Below, in pieces: positions 17,645-26,636 of a stretch of DNA of 41,010 nucleotides. Source of the DNA: Thermoplasmata archaeon (GTDB lineage: Archaea; Thermoplasmatota; Thermoplasmata; Lutacidiplasmatales; UBA184); the NCBI GenBank assembly GCA_021828085.1, contig JAKATE010000002.1:1-41010 (forward strand). The letters run 5' to 3'. Position numbers and translations under genes: made by a program. The notes beneath the pieces are model-generated. The model saw nothing but the letters and a program-made list of their open reading frames with translations, was not told the DNA's origin and searched no databases. Each line of letters starts with the position of its first letter. The first letter of the stretch is position 1.

Positions 17645-19198
17645 TCAGACCATCGGGATGAGACGGACCTGGGGAGGGCCCTTCTCCGGGTCCTCGACGA
17701 TGGCGTAGAGCATCGTCCGGGGCCTCACCCCATAGAGGCACGGGGTGTTGTCGATGCTCACCAGCCGGAAGTACGTCTCCATCATGTTCACGATCTCCGC
17801 CGTGGAGGAGAGGCCCGGCTTGAGCAGCCCCAACCCCACGTCCCCCATGAGATTGGTCCTCTCCACCCCCATGAAGAGCGTCCGGATGGCGAGCTGGTCC
17901 CCCTGGAGGTACTCCAGGGTGTCGAAGCCCGTGTACTCCAGGTACGGCTGGGGGTCCTCCTCCCCCCGGACGGCGCGCTCGGCGCTCTGGAGGGCGCGCT
18001 GGGCGTCCTCCCGGCCGGCGCGGAGCATGGGGAGGATGTACGGGGCCTTGGGCTCGGCAGCGAAGTAATCCGTGATCCGGACCCGGTCGTCGAAAATCCG
18101 TGCCGGCACGTAGCGGATGAGCTGCTCTCGCAGCGATTCCGGGGCCTCGCCGCCGGAAAGGACCCCCAGGATCCCCCGCCCCTGGGCGAGGAAGTTCAGG
18201 AAGACCGGGGCGAAGAGGCGGTAGTAGTCCTCGATGGAGACGTTCACGTCGAGCTCGAAGCCGTTGTACGAGCCGCGCCGGAAGCCTCCCCCCAGCAGCG
18301 CATCGAAGTCCGGTATCCCCGTGGAGAAGTGCGTCGGGCTGTCACGGAGCGGCGTCCACGGCCGCGAGGGGGGCGCCAGGGCATCCCGTCGGGCCAGGGC
18401 CCCGAGGCCCAGCGCCCGGAAGCGACCGCCGGCGAGCGTGAGGGCGTAGCGGGGGCGGGGGATCGCCGTGGCCCGGAGCTTCTCCAGGCGCAGGTGGCGG
18501 ATCCGCCGCTCGTCGACCTCCTCCCGCGAGAGCGAGACCAGGCCGTCCACCAGGTACTCGATCCCGCCGGCCTCGGGCTTCTCCAGCACCATGACCACGT
18601 TCGTGTTGGAGTTCTCCGCCAGGTCCTTCTGCAGGGCCATGACCAGCTCCTCCATCTCGAGTCCGTACTTGTGCGTCACCCCCTCGAGGGAGTCGACGAC
18701 GAGGAGCGCCTTCTCGGGAAGGACGCGCTCGATGCGCTCGTACATGTGCTCGAGCTCGGGCATCCTCGAGCGCTGCAGCAGCGAGCCCAGCTGCGTCCGG
18801 TCCACGTGCCGGGGGCGGGTGCTCTCCTCCCCCAGGCTCCGGAGCAGGCTCCGCGCCTGGGCGACCTTCTCGCGCGCCTGGGGCGAGGCGGGGGGCGTGC
18901 CCTCGCGCTCCCCCTGGGCGAGGGACTCGAGGAAGATCTTCCCGGCGTCGTAGAGCCGGTTGCGCGACTCCACGGTCTTGAGCCAGGGGAACTGCCGTAG
19001 GAGCGCGTCGTCGGAGACCCGGGTGGAGAGGTAGAAGCTCCGCTCCTCCATCCCGAGCTTCTCGAGGATCTCGAGGCCGAGGGTGGTCTTGCCGGTCCCC
19101 GCCCCTCCCTTGATGATGACGCTCCGCCCCCCCGGTTGACCGAGGAAGCTCACCAGCTCGGGAGGGATCCCTGAGCCCTCCGATGTGGCCAGAACCAT
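17645..19198 (-). CDS. RecA/KaiC-superfamily ATPase, GvpD-like
   Basis: A 517-residue P-loop protein. The N-terminal domain has Walker A GGAGTGKTT (residues 31-39), a Walker B-like ALLVVDSLEG and a RecA-type core. The second half starts with STGIPDFDALLGGGFRRGS, the usual opening of a KaiC domain, but the following P-loop is missing (YNGFELDVNV in its place). One active and one degenerate RecA domain are therefore likely. This layout resembles the archaeal GvpD family, named for a gas-vesicle regulator, but many archaea with no gas vesicles carry such proteins and no gvp gene is nearby. The role may be signalling or regulation. A TATATAA box lies about 50 bases upstream. Confidence 0.75.
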   Translation of the reverse strand: MVLATSEGSGIPPELVSFLGQPGGRSVIIKGGAGTGKTTLGLEILEKLGMEERSFYLSTRVSDDALLRQFPWLKTVESRNRLYDAGKIFLESLAQGEREGTPPASPQAREKVAQARSLLRSLGEESTRPRHVDRTQLGSLLQRSRMPELEHMYERIERVLPEKALLVVDSLEGVTHKYGLEMEELVMALQKDLAENSNTNVVMVLEKPEAGGIEYLVDGLVSLSREEVDERRIRHLRLEKLRATAIPRPRYALTLAGGRFRALGLGALARRDALAPPSRPWTPLRDSPTHFSTGIPDFDALLGGGFRRGSYNGFELDVNVSIEDYYRLFAPVFLNFLAQGRGILGVLSGGEAPESLREQLIRYVPARIFDDRVRITDYFAAEPKAPYILPMLRAGREDAQRALQSAERAVRGEEDPQPYLEYTGFDTLEYLQGDQLAIRTLFMGVERTNLMGDVGLGLLKPGLSSTAEIVNMMETYFRLVSIDNTPCLYGVRPRTMLYAIVEDPEKGPPQVRLIPMV

Positions 19199-19246
19199 CC
19201 GCGTCCGCGCTCCCGATGCTCTCCGAGGAAAGCAGGCGAAACCCGG

Positions 19247-19257
19247 CTTATATAATG
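19247..19257 (-). promoter_or_regulatory. TATA box of the GvpD-like ATPase gene
   Basis: CATTATATAAG on the minus strand is the strongest TATA box in the window, about 50 bases before the ATG at 19198, predicting a leader of roughly 25 nt. Confidence 0.6.
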
Positions 19258-19280
19258 ACCGGAAAGTCGGTCCTTCCGCC

Positions 19281-21878
19281 TCAGCGCGTCGCCCGCGCTC
19301 GCTCTTCGAGGAGATCGCGGGCGGAGCTCAGCGCGTCCCGGAGCGCCTTTCCCGAGGGGCCCGAGCCGGTCGCCGCGCTCTCGCTCCCCCCTCCCTTCCC
19401 GCCCCACGCGGGAAGGACGGCGGCCAGCAGTTCCCGCGCGGGAAAGCGGTCCGGCGCGGAGGAGGCGATGAAGAGCCGCCCCGGGGCGCCCTCGGACTCC
19501 GCAGAGAGGATCGCCACCGTGTCGGGGGTGCGGGTGAGCTCCCGCGCGAGCTCCTGGAGCCGGGCGGCGTCGAGGGAGGTCTCTCCGCTGATGAGATGGA
19601 GCCCGCCGGGAGGACCCTCCAGGTCCCGGGCCCCCTCGCGCCGCAGGCGCTGGGCGATCTCGCGAACGTCCGCCCGGTCGCCGGCCCGGGCCCCCTTCTC
19701 GAGCGCGTGGAGGCGCTCCTTGAGCCGCTCCACCGCGGGGGGGATGCCCTCCACGGGGGCAGCGAGCAGACGGGAGGTCTCCTCGAGCACGCGGCCCTGC
19801 TCCTGCATGACCGTGAGGGAGCGCTCCCCGGAGACGAAGTTGAGCCGCACCATCCCGTCCTGGATCCGCTCGGAACCCAGGATCTTCACGAACCCCACCT
19901 CGCTCGTGTGGGTGCAGTGCGTCCCCCCGCAGGCCTCCACGTCGAAGCCGTCGATGTCCACGATGCGAAGCTCGCGGCCGGGAACCGCCCCGCCCTGGTA
20001 GAGGCCGAACCCCCAGCGCTCCTCGGCCCGGTTGCGCGCCTCGAAGAAGCTCAGGACGGGCCGGTCCTCCGCGACGAGCCGGTTGACCAACCGCTCGACG
20101 CGGGAGAGCTCCTCCGGCGAGAGCGAGGACCAGTGGGTGACGTCGAGCCGGGCCCCTTCGACCCCCTTGTACGCCCCGGCCTGCCAGACGTGCGGTCCGA
20201 GGATCTTGCGCAGCGCCCCGTTGATCAGATGCGTCGCCGTGTGGTGCTGCATCAGCTGGCGGCGCCGGGGACCGTCGACCCGGCCTTCCACGATGTCGCC
20301 GATGCCGAAGGGTGCGGGGGAGGTCAGGCGATGGAGGACGTGGGGACCGACGCGCGTCACCTCGGGAACGGCGATCCCCGCGATCTCCCCCCGGTCGGTG
20401 ACCTGGCCGCCCCCCGTCGGATAGAAGTACGTCCGGTCCAGCACGACCCAGGGGCCCTCGCTGAAGACCACCCGGGCGCTGAAGCGCAGCCGGTACGGGT
20501 CGAGCGGGTAGAGGACCTCGGTGGCCGGGATGCTGGAGGGGACCTTGGGAGCCTCCGCCCCTCCCTCCTCCCCGGTCGCGCCCCCTTCCGCGGGGATCGC
20601 TCGCTCATGGAGAGCGCTCACCCGGGAGAGGAAGTCCGCCGGGACCTCGAGCGGGGTCCCCAGCTCCTCCTGCACCATGTCCGGCGGGATGCCGAAGCTG
20701 TCGTAGAGGCCGATGAGGTCCTCGAGGCCGAGGCTCCGACCCTCCGAGCCCCGGCGGGAGGCCAGCCGGCGCACCTGCTGGCGTCCGCGTCCGAGCGCCT
20801 CCTCGAACCGCCGCTCCTCGAGCTCCAGGATCGTCTGGAGGCCCGCGACGTCCCCTTCCACCTCCGGGAAGCTCACGCGAAGCTCCCGGACGAGGACCTG
20901 GAAGAGCGAGGGGAGGGAGAGCTCCCCCGGATGGCGGCGGAGGACGCGGAGCATCCGGCGCAGGAGCATGCGCGCGAGGTACCCCTCGCGCACGTTCGAG
21001 GGGACCACCCCGTCGGTGAAGAGGAACAGGAAGTTCTTGCCGTGGTCGAGGAGGATGGCGCGCTCGGGGTCGGAGAAGGCCCCCGGGAGCTCGGCGATCA
21101 TGCGCGGGAAGATCGCCTCGTAGATCGTCGGCGTCCCCTTCGACATCCAGACGCCCCGCTCGAGCCCGTAGCCGGTGTCGACCACGGTCATGGGCATCCG
21201 CCGCCAGTCCCCCTCGCGCCCCTCGTACTCCATGAAGACGAGCGTCGCCACCTCGAGCCCGCGGATCCCCACCGAGAGGGACGGGCCCCGGTTGCCGCCC
21301 CCCTCCCAGGCCTCCTCCTTGTAGGTGATCTCCCCGTCGGGGACCCCCAGGTCCTCGTGGTAGAACTCCTGGCAGAGCTCCACGGTCCGGTCCTTGAAGT
21401 AGACCGGCTGGTCGGGGAGATTGAAGGCGTGGTGGGCCATCATCTCGAAGAAGGTCAGGTGCCGCCCGGTGACGCCCACGTTGTCGATGTCCACCATCCG
21501 CAGGCACGGCTGCGAGATGGTCAGCGGGTTCGCCGGGGGCGGGATCGCCCCCGAGGTGACCCACGGCTGGAAGTCGTAGATGGAGGCCTGCACCAGCAGC
21601 ACGTCGTTGCGCCAGCGCGGCACCACCGGGTAGCGCCTCAGCCGCTTGTGCCCGCGCTTCTCGAAGAAGCCAAGGAAGTGCTCCCGGAACTCGTCGAGCT
21701 CGAAGGGGCGGCGGAAAGGGGAGCTCCCCTGGAAGGAGTACGGCGTGCACGGCGTCTCGCCGCAGCGGGTGCGGTCCCCCCGGGACCAGAACGCCTCCCC
21801 GCAGGAGCTGCAGACCCGCCGCCTAAAGCCGAGCCGGGCCGGGAAGGCCTCCTCGTATTCGCGCGGGTCGAGCGTCAT
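19281..21878 (-). CDS. alaS: Alanyl-tRNA synthetase, archaeal type
   Basis: An 865-residue enzyme charging tRNA-Ala. It opens with the archaeal N-terminal Cys-rich segment (CSSCGEAF...CGETPC, residues 23-44). The class II catalytic core shows RPFELDEFREHFLGFFEKRGH and GRHLTFFEMMAHHAF. The editing domain carries HHTATHL and CGGTHCTHTSEVG, which remove mischarged Ser and Gly. A C-terminal domain ends the chain. The length is close to other archaeal AlaRS, and nothing is missing. The ATG is about 30 bases downstream of a CTTAA box that overlaps the end of nth, so it has its own, probably leaderless, promoter. Confidence 0.97.
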   Translation of the reverse strand: MTLDPREYEEAFPARLGFRRRVCSSCGEAFWSRGDRTRCGETPCTPYSFQGSSPFRRPFELDEFREHFLGFFEKRGHKRLRRYPVVPRWRNDVLLVQASIYDFQPWVTSGAIPPPANPLTISQPCLRMVDIDNVGVTGRHLTFFEMMAHHAFNLPDQPVYFKDRTVELCQEFYHEDLGVPDGEITYKEEAWEGGGNRGPSLSVGIRGLEVATLVFMEYEGREGDWRRMPMTVVDTGYGLERGVWMSKGTPTIYEAIFPRMIAELPGAFSDPERAILLDHGKNFLFLFTDGVVPSNVREGYLARMLLRRMLRVLRRHPGELSLPSLFQVLVRELRVSFPEVEGDVAGLQTILELEERRFEEALGRGRQQVRRLASRRGSEGRSLGLEDLIGLYDSFGIPPDMVQEELGTPLEVPADFLSRVSALHERAIPAEGGATGEEGGAEAPKVPSSIPATEVLYPLDPYRLRFSARVVFSEGPWVVLDRTYFYPTGGGQVTDRGEIAGIAVPEVTRVGPHVLHRLTSPAPFGIGDIVEGRVDGPRRRQLMQHHTATHLINGALRKILGPHVWQAGAYKGVEGARLDVTHWSSLSPEELSRVERLVNRLVAEDRPVLSFFEARNRAEERWGFGLYQGGAVPGRELRIVDIDGFDVEACGGTHCTHTSEVGFVKILGSERIQDGMVRLNFVSGERSLTVMQEQGRVLEETSRLLAAPVEGIPPAVERLKERLHALEKGARAGDRADVREIAQRLRREGARDLEGPPGGLHLISGETSLDAARLQELARELTRTPDTVAILSAESEGAPGRLFIASSAPDRFPARELLAAVLPAWGGKGGGSESAATGSGPSGKALRDALSSARDLLEERARATR

Positions 21879-21904
21879 GGGGCCGAGGGGCTACCCTCCC
21901 AGCG

Positions 21905-21912
21905 AGTTAAGC
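21905..21912 (-). promoter_or_regulatory. TATA-like box of alaS
   Basis: GCTTAACT on the minus strand contains the TAA stop of nth and lies about 30 bases before the alaS ATG. One short AT-rich element serves as both stop codon and promoter. Confidence 0.5.
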
Positions 21913-22665
21913 GTTCGCGCCCGGCGAGGCGGGCCGCTCCGGGGCCCGACGGCCCCCGGTCTCACAGAGGTCGACCACCGGGCATTCCCCGCACCGGGGG
22001 CGACGCGGCTGGCAGATGTTCTGCCCGTGCTGGACGAGGAGCGGGTTGAGCGGCACCCAGAGCTCCCGGGGGACGATCCTCTCCAGGGCGGCCTCGGTCT
22101 CCCCGGGGGTCTCGGTGCGCACCGCCCCCAGGCGGTTGGCCAGGCGGTGCACGTGGGTATCGACCGGGATCGCCGGGATGCCGAAGCCGAAGACCAGCGT
22201 GCAATTGGCGGTCTTCGGGCCGACGCGGGGGAGGGCGAGGAGCGCCTCCCGCTCCCGCGGCACCTCCCCCGCGTGCCGCCGGACCAGGATCCGGGAGAGC
22301 TCCCGGAGGTCGCGGGCCTTGCTGGCGTAGAAGCCGATGGGGCGGAGGATCCGGCGCAGGCGGGGGAGCGGGGCCCTGGCCAGCCGAGCCGGGTCCGGGT
22401 ACTCGGAGAAGAGGGCTTCGGCCACGCGGTCCGTGGTCTCGTCGCGGGTGCGCTGGGAGAGGACGGTCGCCACCAGCACCTGGAAGGGCTCCTCGGCGTG
22501 GGCGTGGAGGTACGGGACCCTCCAGATCCCCACGCGGTAGAACTCCGCCAGCCGACGGAAGAGCTCGGCCCAAGGGATCGCCCGGGGAGGGTCCTGGGGG
22601 GGCCGGGGGCCCTTCCCTCCCCGGCTCCGGGGCGCAGCGCCTCTCCTCCTCCGGGGCGGGCTCAA
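21907..22665 (-). CDS. nth: Endonuclease III (DNA glycosylase/AP lyase)
   Basis: A 252-residue base-excision repair enzyme removing oxidised pyrimidines. The helix-hairpin-helix LPRVGPKTAN contains the catalytic Lys151, and VDTHVHR the catalytic Asp169. Cys218, 225, 228 and 234 (C-x6-C-x2-C-x5-C) bind the [4Fe-4S] cluster. An Arg/Pro-rich stretch of about 30 residues precedes the core. I place the start at TTG 22665, which overlaps the folC stop as TTGA and copies the GTGA/ATGA coupling used elsewhere here. Longer frames reach far into folC and are not credible. It is the last gene of the mutase-folC-nth transcript. Confidence 0.92.
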   Translation of the reverse strand: MSPPRRRRGAAPRSRGGKGPRPPQDPPRAIPWAELFRRLAEFYRVGIWRVPYLHAHAEEPFQVLVATVLSQRTRDETTDRVAEALFSEYPDPARLARAPLPRLRRILRPIGFYASKARDLRELSRILVRRHAGEVPREREALLALPRVGPKTANCTLVFGFGIPAIPVDTHVHRLANRLGAVRTETPGETEAALERIVPRELWVPLNPLLVQHGQNICQPRRPRCGECPVVDLCETGGRRAPERPASPGANA

Positions 22666-24074
22666 GGGACCCTCCGCCGGGAACGGGGCCGGGGGGAGGA
22701 GATCGGGTCGGTGAGGTCGGGGCCCTCGTGGGGCACGCCCCGCACGACCTCGAGGACGGCCCCGGCGAGATAGACGCCGCCCGCGGCGAGGAGGAGCCCC
22801 CGCGGCCCCACGAGGCCGCGCCCCCAACGGACCGCCTCGGCGACGGAGGGGAGCGCGAAGACCCGGGGGAAATGCGCTCGGGCCTCGCGGCGAAGCAGCT
22901 CGGGATCGGCCGCCCGCTCGGAGGCGAGGGGGAAGACCGCCACGGTCTCCGCCACGGGCCGGAGGGCTGCCAGGTTCTCCCCCACCCGCTTGTCGCTCAG
23001 GGAGGAATAGAGCAGGACCGAGGAGGCGGCCTCCCGGTCCGGATGCAGCTCCCGGAGCGACGCGGCGACCTCCTTCGCGCTCTCGGGGGTGTGCGTGGCG
23101 TCGAGGTAGAAGAGCGGCGCGGAGGAGAGCCGCTCCAGCCGCCCCGGCCAGCGCACAGCTCCGAACCCCTCCTGATAGGCGCGCTCGGGAAGGGTGCGGC
23201 CGGTGACCTTCTGGAAGAGATCGAGGGCGGCCACCGCCACCGCCGCGTTCCTCGCCTGGAAGGTGCCGAGGAGGGGGAGCGAGAGCCCCCGGTGCGTCGC
23301 CTCGGGGGTCACGACATCGAGCGTCTGGCCTTCGAGGGCGCTCTCCCGGTGCTCGACCCGGACCTCCTTCCCCAGGACCCAGAGCGGGACCCCCAGCTTC
23401 GCCGCCTGGCGGCGCACCTCCTCCAATCCCTCCCCCTCCGTGACCCCCGTGACCGCCCAGGCGTCGCGGTGGAAGATCCCGGACTTCTCCCGGGCGATCT
23501 CCCGGAGGGTGGAGCCGAGGAGCTCGGTGTGCTCGAGCTCGAGGCTCGTGATCACGGTCACGGGCGCCTGAAGCACGTTCGTCGCGTCGAGCCTCCCGCC
23601 GATGCCCACCTCGATGGCCGCGGAGTCGGCGTGCCGGCGGGCGAAGTGGTCGAAGGCCCAGGCGGTCGTGACCTCGAAGTAGGTGGCCTCACGGAAGAGT
23701 TCCGATCCACGTTCCAGGGCGTCCATCGCCCGGCGGACGCGCGCGATCCCGCGCACCACCTCCGCCGGCGTCGCCGGCCTCCCGTCCACCTGGGCCCGTT
23801 CCCGGTAGCTGAGGAGATGCGGGGAGGTGTAGAGCCCGGTCCTCCTCCCCGCCGCCTGGAAGACCGAGGCGATGAGGGCGGAGACCGAGCCCTTCCCCTT
23901 GCTGCCGGTGACGTGGACGCTGGAGAAGCTCCGGTGCGGGTCCCCCAGCTCGCGGAGGAGGAGCGCGGTGAGCTCCGGCCCGGGCCGGGTCCCGAGGCGC
24001 TTGAGGCCCCAGAGGTAACGAAGCGTCGAGGCGTACTCGGGGGAGGGCCCGGGACGTCGGGGGGGCTCGGGCAC
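22662..24074 (-). CDS. folC: Folylpolyglutamate synthase/dihydrofolate synthase family Mur ligase
   Basis: A 470-residue Mur-type ligase that adds glutamate to a pterin cofactor. Seen: YLWGLKRLG at the N-terminus, the P-loop TGSKGKGSVSALI (residues ~57-69), YTSPHLLSYRER, EVGIGGRLDATN, an SLELEHTELLGSTL metal/Lys region and the C-terminal-domain motif DATHTPES. These are the hallmarks of FolC. Archaea use folate-like or methanopterin-like C1 carriers, so the exact acceptor is uncertain. The GTG start is 12 bases after the mutase stop, and the stop overlaps nth. The C-terminus (RPRSRRRVP) is basic and possibly disordered. Confidence 0.92.
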   Translation of the reverse strand: MPEPPRRPGPSPEYASTLRYLWGLKRLGTRPGPELTALLLRELGDPHRSFSSVHVTGSKGKGSVSALIASVFQAAGRRTGLYTSPHLLSYRERAQVDGRPATPAEVVRGIARVRRAMDALERGSELFREATYFEVTTAWAFDHFARRHADSAAIEVGIGGRLDATNVLQAPVTVITSLELEHTELLGSTLREIAREKSGIFHRDAWAVTGVTEGEGLEEVRRQAAKLGVPLWVLGKEVRVEHRESALEGQTLDVVTPEATHRGLSLPLLGTFQARNAAVAVAALDLFQKVTGRTLPERAYQEGFGAVRWPGRLERLSSAPLFYLDATHTPESAKEVAASLRELHPDREAASSVLLYSSLSDKRVGENLAALRPVAETVAVFPLASERAADPELLRREARAHFPRVFALPSVAEAVRWGRGLVGPRGLLLAAGGVYLAGAVLEVVRGVPHEGPDLTDPISSPRPRSRRRVP

Positions 24075-24086
24075 GTTCGGACCGTC

Positions 24087-25814
<1,728 letters not shown>

Positions 25815-25836
25815 GGGAACGCTGAGCGACAGGCAC

Positions 25837-25845
25837 CTATAGAAC
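25837..25845 (-). promoter_or_regulatory. TATA box of the acyl-CoA mutase operon
   Basis: TTCTATAGG on the minus strand is about 27 bases before the ATG at 25814, predicting a leaderless mRNA. Confidence 0.55.
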
Positions 25846-25910
25846 CTCTCCCGGGGGCGGGCGGGGTTCCCGCTCCTCCTGCGACAGCAACCTCGGAAGC
25901 GCCCGACCGC

Positions 25911-26636
25911 TCAGGGTCCTGAGGGCCCCGGCGCGGGGCCCCGCGGCGCAGGCTTCGGGACGAGCTTCGCTCGCGTGATCGCCCAGCGGTGCGAGGCGCC
26001 CCGGGACTCCCGCCGGCTCTCCTCCACCTCGATCCTCTCTCGGAACGCTGGCGCGTCGGTCACGAAGGTCTCGTACTCCCCCCCCTCCCCGGCAACGTGG
26101 AAGGGGGTGGGGCCCTTTGCCCGGCGTTCGAACTCCTCGAGCAGGGGGAGGTCCAGGGTGTGTCCCGCGAGTTCGGCTTCGAGCGGCTCGCTGGCCACCT
26201 GAACGATCCGGATCTCGAGACCGCTCTGGATCTCCTCGCGCACGGCGCGGGCACCGTCCATCCGCCAGAGCGGGGCGAAGACCTCGAGCCCGAGCTCCTC
26301 TCCCACCCGCTGCAGGCGCGACCACTGGTAGGAAGAGCCGATGGCCCCCACCGTGACCCCGTCGAGACCCCTCGACCGCAGTGGGGCGAGGGCGCCCCGG
26401 AGCCCCTCGAGCTCCGCCTCCGGCCCCCGGCCCGCCACCGACACCGCGCGATGCGGTTTCCTCCATGCCTGTGCCTGGAGAGCGACCCAGGCGAGGTTGG
26501 GAGTGTGGAAGAGCCAGGCGTCCTCCTCCTGCGGTACCAGCGTCAGCGCCTCTTCGATGGTGAACCCGGTCGATTCGAGCAGGAGGGCGGCATGGAGGGA
26601 GTCCTTCCCTCCGGAGAGCAGGGCCGAGAGCCTCAC
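25911..26636 (-). CDS. dph6: Diphthine-ammonia ligase-like PP-loop ATPase
   Basis: A 241-residue ATP-binding protein of the family that makes the last amidation step of diphthamide on elongation factor 2. The PP-loop SGGKDS (residues ~7-12) opens the protein, AIGSSYQWSR and PLWRMDG lie in the middle, and AGEGGEYETFVTDAP carries the family signature. The GTG start at 26636 overlaps the purL stop (GTGA). A Pro/Ala-rich tail ends the chain. Its presence behind purine genes is a coupling of unclear meaning. The family assignment is firm; the exact substrate rests on homology. Confidence 0.88.
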   Translation of the reverse strand: MRLSALLSGGKDSLHAALLLESTGFTIEEALTLVPQEEDAWLFHTPNLAWVALQAQAWRKPHRAVSVAGRGPEAELEGLRGALAPLRSRGLDGVTVGAIGSSYQWSRLQRVGEELGLEVFAPLWRMDGARAVREEIQSGLEIRIVQVASEPLEAELAGHTLDLPLLEEFERRAKGPTPFHVAGEGGEYETFVTDAPAFRERIEVEESRRESRGASHRWAITRAKLVPKPAPRGPAPGPSGP

